64,000 nucleotides of DNA from Bacteroides sp. GTDB lineage: Bacteria > Bacteroidota > Bacteroidia > Bacteroidales > Muribaculaceae. Positions 57,964-64,000 of the stretch are shown piece by piece (the stretch's first letter is position 1; each line of letters opens with the position of its first letter). The stretch lies in the NCBI GenBank assembly GCA_014802015.1, contig JAAVDB010000035.1, positions 32,174-96,173 of the forward strand, in the 5' to 3' direction. The notes beneath the pieces are model-generated. The model ran no database searches. It worked only from the letters and a program-made list of their open reading frames with translations, and was not told where the DNA came from. The translations under genes were made by a program, and so were the position numbers.

Positions 57964-58270
57964 GATGATGTTATTATGGTTATAAATTTAGTAAGAATGT
58001 TCATGCCCCTTGTCACTAATAATGCTCGCATGGTGAATATACAAGTGTCAAGACAAGAAATATGTACCTACAATCGGATGAATTATATATCCGCAAAGAT
58101 ACATTAAAATTTTAATTTTACAGTGTCTTTAGTCAAATTTTGACGGAATATTTGTAATTTTGTGGCGCGATTCATAAAGAGTCGCCTATATATGGGAATA
58201 TATTTCAATACTGTAAAAATCGTAAAAAGTCCGGTGCGAAACTGGGGCTTCCTTGAAAACTGGAAAAGTA

Positions 58271-58310
58271 CCGCTTCTGTATAATCGAAGCGGCCGGAAT
58301 CGATGTCCGG
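58271..58310 (+). other. Two adjacent hairpins in the leader of the efflux operon
   Basis: CCGCTTC (58271-58277) pairs with GAAGCGG (58287-58293), and CCGG (58294-58297) with CCGG (58307-58310). They lie in the 414-base spacer between ROK (minus) and TolC (plus), 70-105 bases before the TolC start. A TAATTTTG at 58155-58162 may be the -7 box, giving a leader of about 210 bases. The rest of the spacer shows only A/T-rich sequence. Confidence 0.5.
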
Positions 58311-58377
58311 CATCGGTCCCATTCATTTGGTGACCGTCACAATCATCATTCATTATAATCCATACTTTAAAATTCTT

Positions 58378-59691
58378 ATGAACAATCTTCGATTGCTCAC
58401 AGGGTTGCTGTGCGTGGCTCTGGCGGGCGATGGAGTGTGCTCGTATGGTCGGACGGTTATGACTCTTGAGGAAATCTTTGAGTCGGCCGAGGCTAACAGC
58501 GCACAGTTACGCCCGTATATCACTGCGGGCAAAGAGGCTGAACAGGCTACGGACGTCGCCCGCAACGATCGTCTGCCTGAGATTACTACAAGTCTATCCC
58601 TCAGCTATATAGGTGACGGGTTTACGACAAAGCGCAATTTTACGGACTATCAGAAGGCTCCCATACCGCATTTGGGTACCGGGCTGACACTTAACGTGTC
58701 CCAACCGATATATACTGGTGGCGCGATAAAGGCAGGTATCGAACTGGCGGAACTCAAATCCACAGCCGCACGTTTTGAGACGGATATGCAGCGTGACAAT
58801 ATCCGTTTCAGTCTTGCAGGTTTCTATCTTGACATCTATAAGTGCTATAATCTGCGCGGTGTGATCGAAAGCAATATAGCGCAGGCCCGCAAGGTGCTTG
58901 CTGAGATGAATGCACGTTACGAGCAGGGAGTAGCGTTGCAGAATGACATCACACGTTACGAACTGCTCGTGTCAAATCTTGAGCTGCAATTGATTAAAAT
59001 CAATAACACAATCGATATTCTCAACGATAACCTTGTCACGACTGCCGGACTCCCGGTCGGGACAGTCATTGAGCCGGACTCGGCCATTCTGAGCCGCTCG
59101 CTACCCGTGACGACCGAGAGCGCGTGGCAGCAGGCGGCCGAGGTCAATGCTCCCGCCATACGGCTTGCACGTTCGGGGGTGGATATAAGCCGTGCCGCCG
59201 AGAGACTGACTCGAAGCGAGAGGCTGCCTAAGATCGGATTACAGGCGACATGGACTATCGACGGTCCGATACTTGTGGAGGTGCCACCCATCGACCGTAA
59301 TCTCAGCTACTGGTATGTCGGAGTAGGGGTCAGCTATAATATATCATCGATTTTCAAGACAGACAAATCTCTGACCAAAAGCCGTACGGCCATACGTCAG
59401 GCTTCGGAGCGTTATGACGCGGTGTGCGAGAGTGTCAGCCTCGGTGTCCGTGCCGACTATGTACGTTATCTTGAGGCGTATGAGGAATTAAAGACTCAGC
59501 AGAAGAGTGTCGAACTCGCCGAGCGCAACTATCGCACGACATCTACCCGATACTCCGCCGACATGGCTCTGATAACAGATATGCTCGACGCGGCCAATGC
59601 CAAACTCGATGCGGAGCAACAGCTTGAAAATGCCCGCATCAATATCATTTACTATTATTATAAACTATTATTTATCACAGGACAGATATGA
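58378..59691 (+). CDS. TolC-family outer-membrane efflux channel
   Basis: 437 residues from the ATG at 58378 (an upstream start at 58303 lacks the signal peptide). Signal peptide at 1-23. Two repeated outer-membrane efflux (OEP) halves with long helices: LEEIFESAEANSAQLRPYI, LNVSQPIYTGGAIKAGIELA in the first; WQQAAEVNAPAIRLARSGVD, GVGVSYNISSIFKTDKSLTK in the second. Forms the exit duct of a tripartite pump with the next two genes. No lipobox is visible. Confidence 0.9.
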   Translation: MNNLRLLTGLLCVALAGDGVCSYGRTVMTLEEIFESAEANSAQLRPYITAGKEAEQATDVARNDRLPEITTSLSLSYIGDGFTTKRNFTDYQKAPIPHLGTGLTLNVSQPIYTGGAIKAGIELAELKSTAARFETDMQRDNIRFSLAGFYLDIYKCYNLRGVIESNIAQARKVLAEMNARYEQGVALQNDITRYELLVSNLELQLIKINNTIDILNDNLVTTAGLPVGTVIEPDSAILSRSLPVTTESAWQQAAEVNAPAIRLARSGVDISRAAERLTRSERLPKIGLQATWTIDGPILVEVPPIDRNLSYWYVGVGVSYNISSIFKTDKSLTKSRTAIRQASERYDAVCESVSLGVRADYVRYLEAYEELKTQQKSVELAERNYRTTSTRYSADMALITDMLDAANAKLDAEQQLENARINIIYYYYKLLFITGQI

Positions 59692-60722
59692 ATCACAGAA
59701 GCAAAAAAGTCGTATCATATATAGTTACAGTCGCAGTTATCCTCGCCGCCGCATTATGGATCGGCAGTAAATTTATTCGTTTAGGTAATGTAGAGTTTAC
59801 CGACAACGCGCAGGTGCGTCAGCACATAGTGCCGGTCAACAGCCGTGTCCAGGGTTATATCAAGGAGATACGTTTTGATGAGTTTACCGAGGTGAAAAAA
59901 GGTGATACGCTCGTGATTATCGATGATGCGGATATGCGTCTCAACGTGGCTCGTGCCGCCGCTGACTATCAGAACGCTCTCGCCGGCCGTCAGGTAGCTG
60001 ACCGCAGTGTCGGAGTGGCATCGGCTAACGTCGGTGTCACCGAGGCTTCGATAGCCGAGGCTAAGGTGGTCATGGATATGTCTGAATCGGATTACGAGCG
60101 TTATAAGAAACTCCTTGAGCAGGATGCCGTGACGCGTCAGCAGTTTGACATGGCCCGAACAGATTACGAGGCCAAAAAGGCCCGTTACGAGATGCTCGCG
60201 CGTCAGCGCTCGGCCTCATCATCGGTCGTTGCAGAGACGCGTCAGCGCATATCGCAGAATGAGGCAGGGATAGAATTGGCTAAGTCTCTGCTTGAGATGG
60301 CCGAACTCAATCTGTCCTATTGTGTCATCACCGCACCGTGTGACGGATATACATCGCGTAAGGAGATTCAGGTCGGCCAGCTCGTACAGCCGGGCCAGAC
60401 TCTTCTCGATGTTGTCGATGCAGCTGACGTATGGGTGACAGCTAATTACAAGGAGACCCAGCTGAAGCATATTCATCCCGGCAGTAAAGTCGACATCAAG
60501 GTCGACGCTATCCCCGGAGCAGTATTTGATGGAGTTGTGGTGTCGATTTCCAAAGCGACAGGTGCATCGCTGTCCGTCATGCCTCAGGATAACTCGGCGG
60601 GAAATTTCGTCAAGGTGCGTCAGCGTGTGCCTGTAAGGATCGAGTTTGTCACCGGCAATAACCCGGAGAATATGCAGCTGTTGCGTGCAGGTATGAATGT
60701 GGAGTGCGAGGTGAAATACTGA
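59688..60722 (+). CDS. HlyD/EmrA-type membrane fusion protein
   Basis: 344 residues. N-terminal membrane anchor at about 8-27. Lipoyl-like halves at about 45-80 (VNSRVQGYIKEIRFDEFTEV, KKGDTLVIIDD) and 210-235 (APCDGYTSRKEIQVGQLVQP), joined by a long coiled coil (QFDMARTDYEAKKARYEMLA). C-terminal beta-barrel part with WVTANYKETQLKHIHPGS. Links the inner-membrane MFS pump to TolC. The start overlaps the TolC gene by four bases. Confidence 0.92.
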   Translation: MNHRSKKVVSYIVTVAVILAAALWIGSKFIRLGNVEFTDNAQVRQHIVPVNSRVQGYIKEIRFDEFTEVKKGDTLVIIDDADMRLNVARAAADYQNALAGRQVADRSVGVASANVGVTEASIAEAKVVMDMSESDYERYKKLLEQDAVTRQQFDMARTDYEAKKARYEMLARQRSASSSVVAETRQRISQNEAGIELAKSLLEMAELNLSYCVITAPCDGYTSRKEIQVGQLVQPGQTLLDVVDAADVWVTANYKETQLKHIHPGSKVDIKVDAIPGAVFDGVVVSISKATGASLSVMPQDNSAGNFVKVRQRVPVRIEFVTGNNPENMQLLRAGMNVECEVKY

Positions 60723-60723
60723 T

Positions 60724-62331
60724 ATGGCTGACTGGCATTCTCCACAGGGACCGTTTGACATCCCTGATGTTCCCGACTTCGTACCCAGGCGGCTCAAGCC
60801 GTGGCTGTTTATCTTTTTTGTACTTATTATCCAGTTTTCGGGGGGAGTGTATCTTGCGGCGGCATCCGACATGGTCGGAACGACAGGACTGATGCAGGAG
60901 GACATCCTCATGGCCGGATATGCTTCATTGATAGGAATGTCCATCAATTTTGCAGTGATGTTCCGTATCAAATTCCGTTTCTCCAACCGCACGCAGCTGT
61001 TGGTGTGCGGTATGGTGCTGTTGCTGGCTAACATTATATGTTCCCGTACAGGTTCTGTCCCCGTGCTTGTGACCGTATGTCTGATAGCCGGATGGTTCAG
61101 GATGCAGGCCACACTGGCCTGTAACTCTACCATCCAGCTGTGGCTCACACCAAAACGTGACATGGCGGTGTTCTTCTGTTACGTATATATCATTGTAGAC
61201 AGTGTCATACAGCTCAGTGGCATCACTACGATATATCTGGCATTCTTTTCGCAATGGGAATACATGCAGTATGTCATGGCCGGATTGCTCGCACTGATGA
61301 TGCTGATGGTGGTGGTGCTCGTGCGTCCCGTGAGAAGTCCGATGTTCATACCCTTGCTCGGTATTGACTGGCTCGGGGCACTCTTATGGGCCGGATTTAT
61401 GCTGTGCTTCACATTCGTATGTGTGTATGGTAATTTTTATGACTGGTGGGAGGCATCCGAGATACGTATCGCTACCGTGCTTGGCATCGCATGTGCGGCC
61501 ATCAACCTGTGGCGTGCGACGTTTCTGCATCATCCCTACATCACGCTGCGTGCGCTGACAAACCGTAATGTTGTCAGGGCGACATTAGTCTATCTCGTGT
61601 TTTTCACGCTTATGGCTACCGAACACGTTTTCGAACACAGTTACGCGGCTGAGATTCTCGGGTTTGATGAAACTAATCTAATCGATCTCAACTGGTATGT
61701 GTTCATAGGTATAATCACAGGATGCGCATTCACATACTTCACGTTTGCCTTACGCAGATGGCGTTACAAGACCATGACGGCGATCGGATTCTCGCTTGCA
61801 GTCGTGTATCTGGCATACTTCTATTTCTTGATAGATTATGGTGTTGAGAAGGAGATGCTGTTCATACCTCTATTTTTCAGAGGGGCTGCGTCGGTGATAA
61901 TATCCATCGTCTTCCTGACCTCGATAGTGCAGAGCGGTTTGTCTTTTCAAGAGTTTCCGAAGGCACTCAGTGTCAACGGCTTTACCGGTGCGGTCATGGG
62001 CGCGACATTGGGACCGGCTGTAGTAGGTGAATTTCTGGAACATACGGTCGCGAAAAATTTTGCACAGCTCAGTGCCGTACTGACCGATTCCAACCCTGCC
62101 ATACAGCATCTGCCGATTGGTGACCTTGCGGGAATGTTGGGAATGCAGGCCCTGGTCGTATCGATGAAGGAGATCTATGGCTGGTTATTGATCGTGGCTC
62201 TGATATCACTCCTGATAATCATTGTCAGCTATGGACCCCTGCGTCCGTGGGCCATCTTCCCCAAGTGGCGCACGATACGCCGCATTATACGTCGCGGAGT
62301 GAGGGTGCAACAATCATCGGGTGTGATATGA
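60724..62331 (+). CDS. MFS efflux pump, EmrB-like (DHA2 family)
   Basis: 535 residues, about 14 membrane segments, the length of DHA2 (14-TM) drug:H+ antiporters. Starts one base after the membrane fusion protein stop. Partners of this type expel toxic compounds such as uncouplers, bile salts or fatty acids through a HlyD-TolC conduit. The sequence has no usual RND features. The family motif C region is weak, so this is a divergent member. Confidence 0.85.
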   Translation: MADWHSPQGPFDIPDVPDFVPRRLKPWLFIFFVLIIQFSGGVYLAAASDMVGTTGLMQEDILMAGYASLIGMSINFAVMFRIKFRFSNRTQLLVCGMVLLLANIICSRTGSVPVLVTVCLIAGWFRMQATLACNSTIQLWLTPKRDMAVFFCYVYIIVDSVIQLSGITTIYLAFFSQWEYMQYVMAGLLALMMLMVVVLVRPVRSPMFIPLLGIDWLGALLWAGFMLCFTFVCVYGNFYDWWEASEIRIATVLGIACAAINLWRATFLHHPYITLRALTNRNVVRATLVYLVFFTLMATEHVFEHSYAAEILGFDETNLIDLNWYVFIGIITGCAFTYFTFALRRWRYKTMTAIGFSLAVVYLAYFYFLIDYGVEKEMLFIPLFFRGAASVIISIVFLTSIVQSGLSFQEFPKALSVNGFTGAVMGATLGPAVVGEFLEHTVAKNFAQLSAVLTDSNPAIQHLPIGDLAGMLGMQALVVSMKEIYGWLLIVALISLLIIIVSYGPLRPWAIFPKWRTIRRIIRRGVRVQQSSGVI

Positions 62332-62367
62332 ATTGAAGACCGTACACAAGTATGTTGAAAAAAACAT

Positions 62368-62398
62368 TTTGAAATTACATCAGAATATACTAATTTTG
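62368..62398 (+). promoter_or_regulatory. Promoter upstream of the structured leader
   Basis: TTTG (62368-62371), 19-base spacer, TAATTTTG (62391-62398). Exact consensus. Transcription would start near 62405, about 400 bases before the next gene. Confidence 0.75.
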
Positions 62399-62404
62399 TC
62401 GTCG

Positions 62405-62801
62405 CAAATCGGGACATCGACATTTTTTGATAGGTGTCCTGACGGAGAGATTACATCACCTCGGCGATTCGGCCGTGACATCAGTCCGGCTGAAAGTGAT
62501 GGGACGGCTCTTCTCTCCATCCTGCCCCGCGAGGGCCGGTAAACATTACATACCTGCGTCCCGTCTTGCAGAATTAATCCTGATATGACACTCTTGCGTC
62601 CCGGCGTGAGTGTGGCTGTCGGCTAATTCTATAAGCAATGCTTTACGCAAGACACAGACGTATAATTTTATACACACCATCTCACACACCGTTCGGTAGC
62701 CACAGCTATGGCAACCGGATGGTGTGTTGTCTATATGCACATAACCTAAACTTTCAATATATATTTCAGTATCTATCTTAAAACTTTTAATTCAAATCAT
62801 T
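62405..62801 (+). ncRNA. Long structured leader or candidate non-coding RNA
   Basis: No gene is visible. Several hairpins can be drawn: GGACA/TGTCC around a loop (about 62411-62436), CACTC...GAGTG (about 62588-62612), and ACACACCAT/ATGGTGTGT (62672-62680 with 62719-62727) holding an inner GCCA/TGGC stem. TGCGTCCCG occurs twice. It is either a 400-base 5' leader of the lipoprotein gene or a separate RNA. It does not match any riboswitch class I recognise. Confidence 0.4.
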
Positions 62802-63212
62802 ATGAACAAATTTATTAAGTTATTTTTCGTAGCGTTGTTCGCTGCACTATCATTCTCACTCACCTCGTGTGGCGATGATGATGAGGATGCTCCCGACGGA
62901 GCACTTGCCGGTACATGGCGATGGACGTACAATGATCCTGATGACGGATATTGTACAACGACACTTGAGTTCAAATCAAACAATCGTTGCGTCGTCACCG
63001 AGACATTTGGAAATTATCCGGAGGACAATTATTCAATAGAAGTAAATTATTCTGTTTCCGGTAATGTTAATGACACAGCCCGATTGAGAATGTGGGGTAA
63101 GACTGTAGATGATGATTGGAATGACGGGACTTGTGTCATTAATGTGACAGGTGATAAAATGACAATGTATAATGATGACGACGATATTGTAGTATTCACA
63201 AGAATAAAATAG
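62802..63212 (+). CDS. Small lipoprotein, lipocalin-like
   Basis: 136 residues. Signal peptide with lipobox LTSC (Cys22), then a very acidic stretch (GDDDEDAPDG), which in Bacteroidetes is linked to surface export. The mature part is beta-rich: GTWRWTYNDPDDGYC, TLEFKSNNRCVVTETF, and DKMTMYNDDDDIVVFTRI, the layout of small lipocalin-like proteins in Bacteroidales. Function unknown. It is followed by a clear terminator. Confidence 0.75.
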   Translation: MNKFIKLFFVALFAALSFSLTSCGDDDEDAPDGALAGTWRWTYNDPDDGYCTTTLEFKSNNRCVVTETFGNYPEDNYSIEVNYSVSGNVNDTARLRMWGKTVDDDWNDGTCVINVTGDKMTMYNDDDDIVVFTRIK

Positions 63213-63239
63213 TAACATCGATCACGATAATTGACTGTG

Positions 63240-63268
63240 CGGGATATGGCTTCTTAGGCTGTATCCCG
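63240..63268 (+). terminator. Terminator after the small lipoprotein
   Basis: CGGGATA (63240-63246) pairs with TATCCCG (63262-63268), with more weak pairs inside, followed by TATTTTATAT. Confidence 0.8.
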
Positions 63269-63289
63269 TATTTTATATACATATATTCA

Positions 63290-63321
63290 TTTGGTAGGAT
63301 AAGTTTTTTTGAGTATTTTTG
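63290..63321 (+). promoter_or_regulatory. Promoter of priA
   Basis: TTTG (63290-63293), 20-base spacer, TATTTTTG (63314-63321). Exact consensus; leader about 20 bases before the ATG at 63347. Confidence 0.78.
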
Positions 63322-63346
63322 ATGATATAATTTATATTCTCAGACT

Positions 63347-64000
63347 ATGATCTATGCCGAAGTGTTACTTCCTGTGCCTATCGCCGGCGCATTTACTTAC
63401 CGTGTGCCCTGTGATATGGAGTCGTCCATAGCAGTGGGTGACAGAGTGATAGTGCCGTTCGGACGCAAAAAGTATTATACCGGCATAGTATGCGCGCTGA
63501 CTCCTGTCGAACCTAAAGGTTATGAACTCAAGGACATAATGCTGCGTATCGATGACCGCCCCGTAGTGCGACACCCTCAGCTTAAACACTGGAGCTGGGT
63601 CGCCGATTATTATCTCTGTACACCGGGCGAGGTGTATAAGGCGGCAGTCCCGGCCGGATTGAAAATCGAGAGCGAGACGTTTATCTCGCCTATCCCGGGA
63701 TTTGAAGAGGACCCTGATGACAGACTTACGACCAAGGAATTAGCCTTGCTCGAAGGTTTACTGTCTATGGGAGCAAAGCGTGTAAGCCTTGACGCGTTGT
63801 CCAAAAAGACAGGCATATCGGCGGTCGGACCTGTAGTCAACTCTCTGCTGGCCCGTAATGCGGTGATGATCTCTGAGAATCTGGTGGAACGCTACCATGC
63901 CAAGAAGGAAACGTATGTGCGTCTGACCGCCAGGCGCGGTGACAGCGAGGGACTGCATGCGGCGTTTGATGCAGTGCGTCAGGGCACCAAGCAGGAGACG
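63347..64000 (+). CDS. priA: Primosomal helicase PriA, N-terminal part (runs off the window)
   Basis: The first 218 codons are inside the window; the frame stays open to the edge. The N-terminal 3'-DNA-binding domain is clear: AEVLLPVPIAGAFTYRVP, VGDRVIVPFGRKKYYTGIV, YYLCTPGEVYKAAVPAGLK. The winged-helix part follows (TTKELALLEGLLSMGAKRVS). The helicase motifs lie outside. PriA restarts stalled replication forks. Confidence 0.93.
   Translation, partial: MIYAEVLLPVPIAGAFTYRVPCDMESSIAVGDRVIVPFGRKKYYTGIVCALTPVEPKGYELKDIMLRIDDRPVVRHPQLKHWSWVADYYLCTPGEVYKAAVPAGLKIESETFISPIPGFEEDPDDRLTTKELALLEGLLSMGAKRVSLDALSKKTGISAVGPVVNSLLARNAVMISENLVERYHAKKETYVRLTARRGDSEGLHAAFDAVRQGTKQET

Noticed and set aside
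62405..62801. tmRNA, RNase P RNA, 6S RNA or SRP RNA
   Set aside because: I found none of the hallmark sequences of these RNAs, such as a tRNA-like end with a tag ORF or the SRP GGAAGGAAGCAGCC-type loop.

Overview
The window looks like a chromosome segment of a gut Bacteroidales bacterium, most likely family Muribaculaceae or close to it. The evidence is: promoters of the Bacteroidetes type (TTTG, 19-21 bases, TAnnTTTG) before many genes; AT-rich spacers between GC-balanced genes; a two-subunit methylmalonyl-CoA mutase; Bacteroidales-type families (DUF5686, DUF5683, DUF1599, BT_3928-like DoxX); secreted proteins with a conserved C-terminal tail of the YYNLNGQRV...GIFVRKQG type; and lipoproteins with long signal peptides. 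The genus is inference. I see no transposase, prophage, CRISPR array or rRNA operon.

Layout. 1-9 kb: truncated GH3 hydrolase, cysteine-less thioredoxin-fold protein, small outer-membrane barrel, GT4-like glycosyltransferase, DUF5686 outer-membrane protein, CYTH protein, CE12-like acetylesterase and an MFS exporter. 9-11.3 kb: two paralogous secreted proteins with matching tails and 3' hairpins. 11.5-16 kb: ion channel with an unusual filter, YbiT-like ABC-F ATPase, glycosyltransferase, iron alcohol dehydrogenase. 16-20 kb: mutA-mutB (succinate/propionate interconversion). 20.5-26 kb: a minus-strand run parA, parB, DUF5683, MltD-like transglycosylase and sodium symporter, joining chromosome segregation with the cell envelope. 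26-36 kb: alanine symporter, TPM protein, dGTPase, DoxX protein, DUF1599 protein, TPR protein, gyrA. 36.4-43.3 kb: the most unusual part. Two copies of a lipoprotein plus membrane-spanning TPR protein cassette lie either side of an rlmD-like gene, followed by a promoter-to-terminator unit without a gene (candidate small RNA). 43-50 kb: folE, SPOR protein, tpiA, radA, TrmH-type methyltransferase, an AmgK-like kinase fused to a RapZ C-terminal domain and overlapping a MurU-like nucleotidyltransferase, and sodB. 50-58 kb: GH92, three tRNAs (Gly, Leu, Cys), CDF metal transporter, GH2 with DUF4982, ROK kinase. 58-64 kb: TolC/HlyD/MFS drug-efflux operon, a promoter with a long structured leader before a small lipoprotein, and the start of priA.

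How it fits together. The glycan enzymes (GH3, CE12, GH92, GH2, ROK) point to use of host or plant glycans. mutA/mutB and tpiA belong to central carbon flow. The kinase-RapZ/uridylyltransferase pair points to salvage of cell-wall amino sugars, with a possible built-in glucosamine-phosphate sensor. The duplicated cassette looks like two related envelope-sensing units whose output is unknown.
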